Of a stretch of 64,000 nucleotides of DNA, positions 52,536 to 62,323 are shown one piece after another. Below the pieces are notes generated by a model. The model was not told the origin of the DNA, searched no databases, and saw only the letters and a list, made by a program, of their open reading frames with translations. The first letter of the stretch is position 1, and each line of letters starts with the position of its first letter. Location: contig CAXXUY010000013.1 of assembly GCA_963664715.2 (NCBI GenBank), positions 1 to 64,000 on the forward strand, in the 5' to 3' direction. The position numbers and the translations under genes were made by a program. This DNA comes from JAPOXR01 sp963664715. Lineage in GTDB: Bacteria; Pseudomonadota; Alphaproteobacteria; Rhodobacterales; Rhodobacteraceae.

Positions 52536-54198
52536 GAGCCTGTCGAAATACCGGCATTGAAAGCGGTGTCCATGGCGTCTGAATGCCTGCACATCTTCAT
52601 CGGCTCCGGGTCGAATTTCACCGGTGACCGGCGCCCGGACCCACCTCGGCGGCCAGCCTTGCCGACAATTCTGCCTGCCAGGGCTGCAATTCCGGTCGAA
52701 TTCGGCTAAATTCCTGTTCTCAAGCCATGCTCCTTTGCCCTTCATGCCGCCGAATGTCCGCCCAACAGCAGCCGGTGCATGCGCTTCAGGTTCCATGACG
52801 TGCAGACCAGGCTCCACTCGCCCTGAACAGCCTCGATGCCGCGCAGGCTGAACTGGTCAAAGCCCATGACCCTCTTGATGATTCCGAAGACCGGCTCGAC
52901 GGCGGCCTTGCGCTTCGCGTAGATCCGCTCCCCTTCGGCAGAGCCCATCCGGTGCTTCATCCGCTCAACCGCATCGGCATCGGCAGGAGGCTCTGTCACC
53001 GGCACCCTTCTCTCCCGGAGTGGACGGTTGTGGTGCTGCCGGCCGGAAGCAATCAGGGGCTCGATGCCCCGATCGTCGCACAATTCAACATTGGCGCGGC
53101 TGAAATACCCGGTATCGGCGACGATGCCAGCCGGGCTGCCGACATCCTCGAGCGCGGCAAGCGCCGGTGCCATCTCGTCGACATCATTCGGTCTCTGGCT
53201 GACATGGGCATGGACAATGAGGTGGCTGCCATGGTCCACCGATGCCTGGGCGTTGTAAGCCTGCTCGAAGCCTCCGGATGACGGCATGATCCGCGAATCC
53301 GGGTCGGTGAAACTGATCTGGTCCCTGGGGCGGGGGCCCGGCACCGGCGGCTTCGGCGGCCTGCCGCCGAGCTTGCCTCCCCGTTCCCGTTCCTTCTGGC
53401 GCCGCTCTTGCATCTTCTCCTCGTATGCCGCCTGTTCGGCTGCATGGCGGGCCGCGGCGCGGGCCTCGATCTCCTTCCTGGCCTCGGCGATCTTCGCCAG
53501 GCGCTCTTGCCGGCGCCCGAGTTCCTCGGGAATGTCGAGAGCGCACTCCTGCTCGTCCGCCGCCTCGGCCAGTTCCAGCAGCCGGGCGACCTGCGCCTTC
53601 AGCTGCGCCTCGATGCGCTCCATATGCAAATGGCTCATCGCCCGGTGGCGGCTGGCATTGGCCTTCACCTTGGTGCCATCGAGGCTGACATGGCCAAGCT
53701 TCAGCATGCCCATGGTGCCGGCAATCGACAGCACCTGGACAAACAGCTCCTGCAGGGCAGGCAGGTGGCGCTTGCGGAAACGGGCAATGGTGTCATGGTC
53801 GGGATGAAGATTGCCGGTGACATAGCGCACCGCAACCGAGTCATGCGTCGCCGCTTCCAGCTTGCGGCTCGAATGCACGCCGGTTGAATAGCCGTAAAAC
53901 AGCAGCGCCGTCATCATCACCGGGCAATAGGCTGGCTTGCCGCCATGCCGGTAGACGCCGGTGATCTTGTCCAGATCCAGGGATTCGACGATCTCGACGA
54001 CAAAGCGGGCCAGGTGATCGTCCGGCAGCCACTCCTGGATCGAAGGTGGCAACAGCCAGACCTCGTCACGATTGGCCCTCTGGAACCTGATCGACACAAC
54101 ATCATCCTCCAGACTGTTCATTCACTGCCCGATACTACCATATCTTGTGGAAAAGGACAGGAAATCACTGCAAATCCATGGCCAAATCCGACAGGCTC
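52536..54198 (-). mobile_element. IS1182-family element inside the DUF5678-like gene
   Basis: The element has terminal inverted repeats GAGCCTGTCG and CGACAGGCTC and is flanked by CTAG on both sides (52532-52535 and 54199-54202), the palindromic 4-bp target duplication typical of IS1182. Confidence 0.85.
52742..54121 (-). CDS. IS1182-family transposase
   Basis: A 459-residue intact transposase. The N-terminal part has WLLPPSIQEWLPDDHLARFV and YCPVMMTALLFYGYSTGVHS. The catalytic segments are HVSLDGTKVKANASRHRAMS (first Asp), IVADTGYFSRANVELC (second Asp) and AVEPVFGIIKRVMGFDQFSL (Glu). A long charged insert, EARAAARHAAEQAAYEEKMQ, forms a coiled coil. Confidence 0.92.
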   Translation of the reverse strand: MNSLEDDVVSIRFQRANRDEVWLLPPSIQEWLPDDHLARFVVEIVESLDLDKITGVYRHGGKPAYCPVMMTALLFYGYSTGVHSSRKLEAATHDSVAVRYVTGNLHPDHDTIARFRKRHLPALQELFVQVLSIAGTMGMLKLGHVSLDGTKVKANASRHRAMSHLHMERIEAQLKAQVARLLELAEAADEQECALDIPEELGRRQERLAKIAEARKEIEARAAARHAAEQAAYEEKMQERRQKERERGGKLGGRPPKPPVPGPRPRDQISFTDPDSRIMPSSGGFEQAYNAQASVDHGSHLIVHAHVSQRPNDVDEMAPALAALEDVGSPAGIVADTGYFSRANVELCDDRGIEPLIASGRQHHNRPLRERRVPVTEPPADADAVERMKHRMGSAEGERIYAKRKAAVEPVFGIIKRVMGFDQFSLRGIEAVQGEWSLVCTSWNLKRMHRLLLGGHSAA

Positions 54199-54430
54199 CT
54201 AGTGGAATGCCTCGCCGATTCAACTCCTTGATTAGAGATTGCAGATCATCGGCTTTCGCCGACACTTTGCCCCGATACATGCCAATCCATTGCATTGGGT
54301 GCTCATTGATCAGACGCGGCTGGTCATTCGAGAGCATTTCCGCGGACCTTGAAAATTCCTGCAGTCCCTTTGCGATTTCCCTGGGATCTCTGGCCAAACG
54401 AGACACCATCAATTGTTCTGGATCATTCAT
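54199..54430 (-). pseudogene. DUF5678-like gene, 5' fragment
   Basis: The frame starts MNDPEQLMVSRLARDPREIA at ATG 54430 (GGGAG nine bases before) and contains INEHPMQWIGMYRGKVSAKA with DDLQSLIKELNRRGIPL, the DUF5678 pattern (a short domain around EHPxxWIxxYxGKV). It is cut at CTAG 54199-54202 by IS1182. The reconstructed protein has 94 residues and was the first gene of a two-gene operon with the retropepsin. Confidence 0.7.
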
Positions 54431-56016
54431 CCGGATTTACTCCCGCGACTTATACACCGTCAGGGTCACGACGCTGAATATTCTCCACTGTCTCGTCGGT
54501 CCTGCGTTGGATTTGACTCGGCATACAGAGTCCTTAAGCATCGTTACCGTTTCACGCAGACTATCTCATGATCCGCCCTATATTGCACGACAGTCGGCTA
54601 CCAAGCAACATATCAAGGGTGACTGGCGGTTGAACACTCGTTCCTGATGGCCAAACAGGCAACAACTTGCACGGTCTTTTACATGCTCTTGCATGCCCGG
54701 ACATTGAGCGGTCCAGAACTACGGGCAAAGCGACCGGCACCTAAGACATTCTTCCCGTGTCGAAATGCCCGAAGGGAGTTCCCGCCCGAGCTTGGATTGT
54801 GCTGTCACTCTGGGTGGAGCTTCCATTGGGATAGATGCTTCCTGTCCGAAGGCATCGCAGTGTGACATGTGGCGTTCATTGCAGTCGGAAAAAAGTACAC
54901 GGAAACCTGGAGTGTTTGTGAAGCCAGCCATCTGTTCATCAAGTCGGATTCTGTCAACAGTCGCCCGGATATTGAGCGACCTGCCGTAGGGAAATAGTTG
55001 AACAGGAATGGTGCAAACTCACAGATGACGCGCTTGCACGAATGATGGAATTCGTTGAGAGAATTCGATCCTGGCCGGATATTGAGAGGTCAACAGCGGC
55101 AGATGTCGTTCTGGTCGATGGGGAAGTTGTCGGTGTTGCCAGAATGGGTTTTGGGGTACGGATCAGAGCGTCTTGCCATCCCAGGACTCAAATCGTTCTT
55201 CTGAACTGCAGGAGTTCCGCTACGGTCGCAGTCAGCCCTTGCTGCGAGAGGATTGCAAGATAATCGTCGATGGCAAGCTGCGGACATTTGAGCCGCGCCC
55301 TGACTTTCCCGACCGCTGAACAGGAAGTGTCCGGTGCCAACGAAGGTTGATTTGCCAGAAACCGTCAGGATGAATCGCCTCGATCCGGAACGTAGCCAGC
55401 CTGTAATTGGGGAAGTCTCCATGGATCTTGGTCACTATTTCATCGCTATGCCTACAAAGGCGGCAGCCAGTAACTGCCTGTCATCGGAGTCCGGAAAGTT
55501 CGAGCGGCGGGATCAGCGATCAGTGCCCGTCGCAAGGCAATCGCGTGTGAAGCCTGATTCATCAGGTTCCATGTTTTCTGCCATTTGGCGGGAGTCGCCC
55601 CGGAGTTGTTTCACAACGCTGCTCCAATCCACTCATCGTGGATATCGTCGCTCCACCTGGTCCAGTAGATGTCTGTCACCGCGAGTTGCAGCAGCAGATC
55701 GAGTATCGATGCCGAGTAAAGTACATTTGCATCGAGCGTGGACGTTAACTGGCTCATGACTTGGTGCATCCTGTCTCCAGTTCTCGTATTACAGGAATGG
55801 AGGATCTGGAAGTCCAGGCAGCGGTCGCGACAGGATAGCGATAGCTCTCATCCTTCGTCATCAACGACAAGGCAATTGCGCCAATCGGTTGGTTATGGCC
55901 ATCGCGGCCCGGAACCAAACCGCAATCATAGCCTCATCTGATACGCTGCAATTGCTCGAGACACTTCCGCGGAGAGCGGTATCCGAAACAGTAGACCAGC
56001 GCGCGCTGGTCCCAAG
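54431..56016. other. Long decayed stretch, no intact gene
   Basis: About 1.6 kb without a supported gene. A plus-strand frame near 55000-55260 (TDDALARMMEFVERIRSWPD, then STAADVVLVDGEVVGVARMG) looks protein-like but has no start context and ends quickly. Other open frames are short and overlap in several phases. The stretch reads as decayed coding sequence and may hold the promoter of the DUF5678-retropepsin pair at its left end. Confidence 0.35.
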
Positions 56017-56898
56017 TCAATTCAGCTTCACGAATTCAGTTCGTGCAAATCCCTGGAGATAGAGAAGGCCGGTCAGGTCGCAGTGACGGACCTGGATGTC
56101 CGTTGTCCTGTTCACGGCAGGCTTGGCCCTGAAAGCGACTCCCATGCCGGCGAACCCCAGCATTTCAATGTCATTCGAACCGTCCCCCACGGCGACAACC
56201 GTGTCGGAATGTTGATCAAGCTTCCGCAGGACTTTCGACAGAATCTCCTTCTTTGCCGACTTGCCCAGTGGCGGTTCCTGCACGGTTCCGGCCAGTAAAC
56301 CGTCCTTGACCTGAAGTACATTGGCATAATGCTCATCAAATCCGAGCAAGGTTGCGACCCGTCTGGTGAAGTCGGTGAACCCGCCCGAGATCAGCACCAT
56401 TTGTGCTCCGTGTTGTTTCATCGTGGCGACCAACGCATCCGCGCCCGGTGTGCAGGTAATCCGTTGGCGCCAGACACTCTCGACCAGTCCATGAGGCTTC
56501 CCCGCGAGTAGCGATACCCGCATTCGCAGTGCCTCGCTGAAATTGATCTCGCCATTCATCGCCTGCGCCGTGATCTTCCTCACCGTTTCCCCGATCCCGG
56601 CTTCAGCGGCGAGTTCGTCAAGGCACTCCTGTTCGATGATTGTCGAGTCCATGTCGGCGACAAGCAGTTTCTTTCGGCGGCCTGCAACAGGCAGGATGTT
56701 CAAGTCGATTCCCGAAGCATCGAGCTCGCTACGGACATCATTGAAGTCCACGGGCCTCGCCGTGACCGTGAATTCGCACGCGATACCCTGGGCCAGCCAG
56801 ACCGGCGGAGTCCCGTTCCAATCCCTGGAAACTCTCTCCGCCAGTCGTTGATCGAGTGCGGGCCGACCGGGGTCCGATAGCAAGGATACTGTCAGCAT
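56017..56898 (-). CDS. serB: Phosphoserine phosphatase
   Basis: A 293-residue SerB, the last step of serine synthesis. The HAD core is intact: motif I LLVADMDSTIIEQECLDELA (nucleophile Asp), motif II MVLISGGFTDFTRRVATLLG, motif III/IV VAVGDGSNDIEMLGFAGMGV. The N-terminal part (about 80 residues) is an ACT-like regulatory region. serC and serA lie 2.5 kb downstream on the other strand. Confidence 0.94.
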   Translation of the reverse strand: MLTVSLLSDPGRPALDQRLAERVSRDWNGTPPVWLAQGIACEFTVTARPVDFNDVRSELDASGIDLNILPVAGRRKKLLVADMDSTIIEQECLDELAAEAGIGETVRKITAQAMNGEINFSEALRMRVSLLAGKPHGLVESVWRQRITCTPGADALVATMKQHGAQMVLISGGFTDFTRRVATLLGFDEHYANVLQVKDGLLAGTVQEPPLGKSAKKEILSKVLRKLDQHSDTVVAVGDGSNDIEMLGFAGMGVAFRAKPAVNRTTDIQVRHCDLTGLLYLQGFARTEFVKLN

Positions 56899-57300
56899 GG
56901 TGTCTCCTGCGGAATCATGACTGCGGCAACTCGCCGCATGGTCCGGCTACCTAAACCGCCGCAAGCGTTTACGGAAGCAGGAAGTCAGAGACCCGGCAGT
57001 TCAGAATTTGCGTTTCCCTGGTTTGCAAATGTGTGTTGGTGATTTGCGCGGATTGTGTGTGCGCTCGCAGCCCTGCCCGCGTGACCTGCCCGCGGCGCTG
57101 AAACCGGGACATGTGGCGCACAGCCCTGCCGGCACGGTAAACCGGCGCGGAGAAGGTATGAGCCCGCTGCCGATGCCTGCCGATGCTGACTGCGAAGAGT
57201 CTTCCAGCAAGACCTGCGCGAGAGGTGAAGGCTCTCGAGTGATGAAACTATGGCACCTGCTCCCGAAACAGTTATTCTGGGAACAAACAGGATCCATGCC
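56899..57300. other. Divergent intergenic region between serB and the oxidoreductase gene
   Basis: A 400-bp divergent gap that must carry promoters in both directions. It is GC-rich, with many short complementary stretches such as GCCCGCG near 57077 and CGCGG near 57090, but no clear riboswitch or gene is seen. Confidence 0.35.
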
Positions 57301-58314
57301 ATGGTATCCAGCGTCTGCAATTTCGGGCTGATCGGTGTTGGCAAGATAGGCCGAATCCATGCTGCCTGCATAACCAGAAATCCCTCGGCACGGCTCGTGC
57401 GCGTGCACGATTCCGATCCGGAAGTGGCCCGCGAGATCGCTGCTGCACACCAGGCTCGAGCAACATCGGACCTGGGCGAAATGCTGGAGAATCCCGGGAT
57501 CGATGCCGTCATCATCGCGGTGCCTACGGCATTCCATGGACCGATTGCACGGGCATGTGCGGATGCCGGAATGGCATTTCTTTGCGAAAAGCCGATCGAT
57601 ATCGACAGGCGGTCGGCAGCAGAAACAGTCAGGCGTGTCAGGGAAACCGGGGTTTTCGGCGGCATGGGACTCAATCGTCGCCATGACCGTCAGCACCGGG
57701 CGCTGCACGATGCGATTTCCCGCGGCGAAGCAGGGGACATCGAGATGCTGCTGTTCACGTCTCGCACGCAGGCCCTCCCCGAACTTGACTACATCAGGTC
57801 CTCAGGCGGCCAGTTGAGAGACAAGGGATCCCATTTCTTCGACCTTGCCTGCTGGTTGGCGAACGATCGACCGACGGAAATCTATGTTGATGGTGATTGC
57901 CTCATTGAACCGTCATTCGGGGAACTCGGCGATACCGACACGGCCATGATCATCCTGAGAATGTCGGGAGGGGCATTCTGCCATTTCAATTTCTGCCGAA
58001 GGACCACCTACGGATATGACGAGCGTATCGAGGTTGTCGGCACAGGCGGCAGGCTGGAATCCGGTGCACCGAAAAGAGACGAGTTCATCCGCTACCGGGG
58101 CGACACGGTGATATCATCCGGACTGCACCAGGACTGGATTGATCGACTTGCCCCGTCATATGACAGCCAGCTTGCGGCGTTCATCGGTGAACTCAACGAT
58201 CCGACAGGCATCTTTCCAACCGTCGAGGACAGTTTCATTGCCGAGGCAATCGCCACGGCGGGAGAAGAATCCATGAAGGCGCACAGGCGGGTCGCAATCG
58301 ACCTGGAGATCTGA
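57301..58314 (+). CDS. Gfo/Idh/MocA-family oxidoreductase (inositol 2-dehydrogenase-like)
   Basis: From ATG 57301 (MVSSVCNFGLIGVGKIGRIH), with CAGGA before it, the protein has 337 residues. The N-terminal Rossmann fold has FGLIGVGKIGRIHAACITR and the conserved FLCEKPIDID (the EKP motif with catalytic Lys). The second domain carries GGQLRDKGSHFFDLACWLAN with the Asp/His pair typical of myo-inositol 2-dehydrogenases (IolG type). The substrate is uncertain. It precedes serC on the same strand by 198 bp. Confidence 0.85.
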   Translation: MVSSVCNFGLIGVGKIGRIHAACITRNPSARLVRVHDSDPEVAREIAAAHQARATSDLGEMLENPGIDAVIIAVPTAFHGPIARACADAGMAFLCEKPIDIDRRSAAETVRRVRETGVFGGMGLNRRHDRQHRALHDAISRGEAGDIEMLLFTSRTQALPELDYIRSSGGQLRDKGSHFFDLACWLANDRPTEIYVDGDCLIEPSFGELGDTDTAMIILRMSGGAFCHFNFCRRTTYGYDERIEVVGTGGRLESGAPKRDEFIRYRGDTVISSGLHQDWIDRLAPSYDSQLAAFIGELNDPTGIFPTVEDSFIAEAIATAGEESMKAHRRVAIDLEI

Positions 58315-58464
58315 GTTCCGGCCGGCGAATCAGCGGCCGGTTGGAGTCCGCATCCACGCACCAACACAGGCCACCGGGCTCAATCATTCCCTGATTCTGC
58401 ACATTCCCGGTTAGATCTGTTCCCGTACTTGCCAGTCCGTAGATGAGGCATTAGAGGGCTTGGC

Positions 58465-58512
58465 GGGCACTCCTCCCCACCGAGGAGCGATTATCTGGAA
58501 GGATAAGCAGAC
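58465..58512 (+). promoter_or_regulatory. Structured leader of serC (serC-motif-like)
   Basis: Two hairpins lie directly before the serC ATG: CTCCTC (58470-58475)/GAGGAG (58482-58487), then TTATC (58491-58495)/GATAA (58502-58506), whose loop TGGAAG carries the Shine-Dalgarno sequence. A serC RNA motif of unknown ligand is known in front of alphaproteobacterial serC-serA operons. Position fits; consensus match not verified. Confidence 0.45.
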
Positions 58513-59679
58513 ATGATTTCACCACCCGCCGACAGGCCGAGGCGGGCCCTGTTCTCGTCCGGCCCCTGCGCAAAACCCCCATCCTGGCACAGCGGGTTCC
58601 TCTCCCGGGCAATACTGGGGCGGTCACACCGGTCGGTTCCGGGCAAATCCAGGCTGAAGGATGTCATCGACCTCACCCGCGAGGTTCTTGAGGTGCCGGA
58701 TTCACACCGGATCGGGATCGTACCGGCATCGGATACGGGTGCTGTCGAAATGGCGTTGTGGTCGCTTCTCGGCCAGCGGCCGGTTGACGTGCTCGCCTGG
58801 GAGAGTTTCGGGCATGACTGGTTGACGGACGTGACCAGCGAACTCCGTCTGGATGCGAGGCATCACTTCGCGGAGTATGGTCAGTTGCCGGATCTGTCCA
58901 AGGTTGACTTCTCGAACGATGTCGTTTTCGCCTGGAACGGCACCACGAGCGGTGTCCGGGTTCCCGACGGGGATTTCATTCCCGACTCGAGGCCGGGACT
59001 GACGATCTGCGACGCAACCTCGGCCGCATTCGCCGTGGACCTGCCGTGGAACAAGCTCGATGCAACGACGTTCTCCTGGCAGAAGGTTCTCGGAGGAGAA
59101 GCCGCCCACGGGATGATCATCCTGTCACCGAGGGCGGTTGAAAGGCTGGAATGCTGGATGCCTTCCTGGCCGCTTCCGAAGATCTTCAGGCTGGCCAGGA
59201 ACAACAAACTCATCGAAGGGATTTTCGAAGGTGCGACGATCAATACACCATCGATGCTCTGCGTTGAGGACTGCATCCATGCGCTGGAATGGGCAAGATC
59301 GGTCGGAAGCCTACAGGGAATGATCGCGCGGGCGGACACGAATGCCGGGGTTGTCGCCGAGTTCGTGGACAGCCGGGAATGGATCTCGTTTCTCGCAGCC
59401 GATGAATGGACACGGTCAAACACCAGCGTCTGCCTCGTTCTCGACGATCCGGAAGTTCATGCCGATGACAGGGCGGCGATTTCGAGGTCCATTGCAAAAC
59501 GGCTGGAAGCCGAAGGGGTCGCCCACGACATCGGATCATACAGGAGCGCGCCCCCGGGCTTGCGGATCTGGTGCGGCGCCACGGTGGAAACGGGCGATCT
59601 GCGTGCATTGATGCCCTGGATCGAATGGGCGTTCCAGCAAGAACGGGCCGCATACATGACGGTCGAGGCCGATTTGTGA
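58513..59679 (+). CDS. serC: Phosphoserine aminotransferase
   Basis: A 388-residue SerC of the alphaproteobacterial type, a PLP enzyme converting 3-phosphohydroxypyruvate to phosphoserine with glutamate. Features are FSSGPCAKPPSWHSGFLSRA, ILGRSHRSVPGKSRL, DVVFAWNGTTSGVRVPDGDF, LTICDATSAAFAVDLPW (PLP-ring Asp) and TTFSWQKVLGGEAAHG with the Schiff-base Lys. serA follows 10 bp downstream in the same operon. Confidence 0.95.
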   Translation: MISPPADRPRRALFSSGPCAKPPSWHSGFLSRAILGRSHRSVPGKSRLKDVIDLTREVLEVPDSHRIGIVPASDTGAVEMALWSLLGQRPVDVLAWESFGHDWLTDVTSELRLDARHHFAEYGQLPDLSKVDFSNDVVFAWNGTTSGVRVPDGDFIPDSRPGLTICDATSAAFAVDLPWNKLDATTFSWQKVLGGEAAHGMIILSPRAVERLECWMPSWPLPKIFRLARNNKLIEGIFEGATINTPSMLCVEDCIHALEWARSVGSLQGMIARADTNAGVVAEFVDSREWISFLAADEWTRSNTSVCLVLDDPEVHADDRAAISRSIAKRLEAEGVAHDIGSYRSAPPGLRIWCGATVETGDLRALMPWIEWAFQQERAAYMTVEADL

Positions 59680-59689
59680 GGATGATGAC

Positions 59690-61288
59690 ATGAAACCCAG
59701 GGTTCTCGTTTCAGACAAGCTGTCGGAAACTGCGCTGCAGATCTTCCGCCACCGCGGCGTCGAAGCCGATTTCAGGCCGGAACTCGGACGAGACAAGGCC
59801 GCCCTGCAGGAGGTGATCGGAGAGTATGAGGGACTTGCAATCCGTTCTGCAACGAAGGTTTCGGGAAAACTGCTCGAACGCGCCGGCAGGCTGAAGGTCA
59901 TAGGCAGGGCCGGGATCGGTGTCGACAATATCGACGTCAAGGCCGCGTCCCGGAACGGTATCATCGTCATGAACACGCCGATGGGCAACGCCATCACGAC
60001 GGCCGAGCACGCAATCGCGATGATGATGTCGATGGCCAGGCAGATACCGGAAGCATGCGAGTCCACGCGTAGCGGAAGATGGGAAAAGTCCCGTTTTGTT
60101 GGAACGGAGTTGTTCGGCAAGACGCTTGGGGTCGTTGGCTGCGGCAATATCGGTTCGGCTGTCTGCAGGCGTGCAATCGGCCTTGAAATGAAGGTCGTCT
60201 GCTATGATCCATTCCTTACAGACGAGCGCGCGATCAGGCTCGGCGTCGAGAAGGTCCCCTACGACGAACTTCTTGCCCGTTCAGATATCATTACGTTTCA
60301 CGTGCCGCTGACCGACAAGACCCGCCGAATCCTGGATTCGTCCGCATTGGCCAAGACCAGGAAGGGGATTCGAATCGTCAATTGTGCCCGTGGCGGAGTC
60401 GTCGACGAAGCGGCATTGGCAGACGCCATTCGCGGCGGGCATGTCGCCGGGGCTGCCCTGGACGTGTTCGAGAATGAGCCGCCGGAAAACAATCCGTTGC
60501 TTGAATTGCCGAATGTGGTGGTGACGCCCCATCTCGGTGCTTCGACCATGGAAGCACAGGAAAAGGTCGCCCAGCAGGTTGCCGAACAGATGTCGGACTA
60601 CCTGTTGAGGGGAGCGGTCAACAATGCTCTGAACATGCCATCGATCAGTGCCGAGGAAGCGCCCCGGCTCCTGCCATGGGTTGCCCTGGCAGACCATCTC
60701 GGCTCCTTCGTCGGCCAGATGACCGACGGACCGATTACATCTGTCAGCATGCTGTATGACGGTGCCGTGGCCGACATGAACATCAGCGCACTGAATGCAG
60801 CGGCGCTCGCAGGGGTCCTTCGCGCAAGCAATCCGGAAGTCAACATGGTGTCGGCCGAGGTTGCGGCAAAGGACAGGGGGTTCGTGATGTCGGCGACGAC
60901 GAGATCGAAGTCAGGGATCTTCGAAGCCTATATCAGCCTTTCAGTAATCACCAGCAGCGGCATGCGCTCGATAGTCGGAACGGTGTTTTCGGATGGCAAG
61001 CCGCGCTTTATCCAGATCAAGGGCATCTATATCGACGCGGAGGTCGCCCGTTACATGCTTTATACCACCAACAGGGATGTTCCCGGAATCATTGGCGTTC
61101 TGGGTACGGTTCTCGGGGATTGCGGCATCAATATTGCGAACTTCAACCTGGGCCGGTCAAATGCCGGGGAAGACGCCATAGCACTCCTGACCCTGGACAG
61201 CCCCGCCGACCACTCGGTTGTCGAGAAGATCACGCAGACCGGAATGTTCAACCGGGTCAGGCCCCTGGAATTCAGCTTGTCGAACTGA
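59690..61288 (+). CDS. serA: D-3-phosphoglycerate dehydrogenase
   Basis: A 532-residue SerA, the first enzyme of serine synthesis. The NAD-binding domain has TLGVVGCGNIGSAVCRRAIG. The catalytic residues lie in NCARGGVVDEAALADAI (Arg), DVFENEPPENNP (Glu) and VVTPHLGASTMEAQEK (His). A substrate-binding ACT-like intervening domain and a C-terminal ACT domain (DVPGIIGVLGTVLGDCGINI) complete the long form, which can be inhibited by serine. Confidence 0.96.
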   Translation: MKPRVLVSDKLSETALQIFRHRGVEADFRPELGRDKAALQEVIGEYEGLAIRSATKVSGKLLERAGRLKVIGRAGIGVDNIDVKAASRNGIIVMNTPMGNAITTAEHAIAMMMSMARQIPEACESTRSGRWEKSRFVGTELFGKTLGVVGCGNIGSAVCRRAIGLEMKVVCYDPFLTDERAIRLGVEKVPYDELLARSDIITFHVPLTDKTRRILDSSALAKTRKGIRIVNCARGGVVDEAALADAIRGGHVAGAALDVFENEPPENNPLLELPNVVVTPHLGASTMEAQEKVAQQVAEQMSDYLLRGAVNNALNMPSISAEEAPRLLPWVALADHLGSFVGQMTDGPITSVSMLYDGAVADMNISALNAAALAGVLRASNPEVNMVSAEVAAKDRGFVMSATTRSKSGIFEAYISLSVITSSGMRSIVGTVFSDGKPRFIQIKGIYIDAEVARYMLYTTNRDVPGIIGVLGTVLGDCGINIANFNLGRSNAGEDAIALLTLDSPADHSVVEKITQTGMFNRVRPLEFSLSN

Positions 61289-61414
61289 CTGCCTGTTGGA
61301 ACCTGGAACCGCCAGGATCCGGAGCGGCCGGACGGCAGGAACAATGCGATGCCCTGTCGGGCTGGCGGGCGGCAACAGCCTGCCGAGGCGCGGGGCCAGG
61401 AAGAGGAAATCGTT

Positions 61415-62185
61415 ATGAAACTTGATGCTCAATTTCATGATCTTGAGAACAGATCGGTCTTCATCACGGGCGGCGGTTCAGGTATCGGCGCGGCGCTGAC
61501 CGAGGGGTTCCTTGCCCAGAATGCCAGGGTTGCGTTCATTCAGCGTTCCGATGCCAGTGAATTCTGCGAGAGGATGGGGGAGAAGTACGGAACGGGACCC
61601 CTATTCATCCAGGGTGACGTGTCCGAAGTCGACCAGTTGAGGCAGGCAATCGAGTCGGCAGCCTCGGAGCATGGAACGGTGGACGTGCTCGTCAACAACG
61701 CGGCCAATGACACCAGGCATTCGGCAGAGGAACTGACGGTCGAACAGTGGGATGCAAATCACGCGGTCAACATTCGAGCGTACTTCTTCGGTGCCCAGGC
61801 AGTGGTTCCGGGAATGAGGCGCCAAGGCGGAGGCGCAATCATCAACTTCACATCGATCTCCTACATGATGGGCAACGCGGGATATCCCGCCTATGCGGCC
61901 GCCAATGCCGGAATCACCGGCCTGACGCGATCACTTGCCCGGGAGTTCGGGCCAGACCGGATCCGCGTGAACGCTGTGGCGCCGGGCTGGGTCTTGACAG
62001 ACCGGCAGATGGATCTCTGGGCAACACCGGATGCACTGGCCCAACACCTGGACAAGCAATGCCTGAAGGACCACCTGAAACCCGAAGACATCGTCGCCGG
62101 CTGCCAGTTCCTTGCATCTTCGGCCAGCAGGATGATGTCTGGCCAGGTACTCGTCATTGATGGCGGAGTCGTCGTAACCGGCTGA
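61415..62185 (+). CDS. SDR-family oxidoreductase
   Basis: From ATG 61415 (MKLDAQFHDLENRSVFITGG), with AGGAAGAGG upstream, the protein has 256 residues. It has the classical short-chain dehydrogenase layout: cofactor motif TGGGSGIGAALTEGF, NNAAND, the catalytic Ser in INFTSISYM, and YAAANAG with the active-site Tyr (YxxxN in place of YxxxK: Tyr is kept, the usual Lys is Asn). It ends in a typical MSGQVLVIDGGVVVTG. Substrate unknown. Confidence 0.85.
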   Translation: MKLDAQFHDLENRSVFITGGGSGIGAALTEGFLAQNARVAFIQRSDASEFCERMGEKYGTGPLFIQGDVSEVDQLRQAIESAASEHGTVDVLVNNAANDTRHSAEELTVEQWDANHAVNIRAYFFGAQAVVPGMRRQGGGAIINFTSISYMMGNAGYPAYAAANAGITGLTRSLAREFGPDRIRVNAVAPGWVLTDRQMDLWATPDALAQHLDKQCLKDHLKPEDIVAGCQFLASSASRMMSGQVLVIDGGVVVTG

Positions 62186-62323
62186 ACTGGTCCAGACGGG
62201 GCAGGCACCGCTGGCCGGCAGCCCGTCTTCCGGCCCTCGCCGTGTCGGATGATCCTGACCCATGATGCCGCAAGTCGTGTCGTTCGGTGCCTGTACCGGC
62301 AATCGTCAACGCCATGGTTTCAT

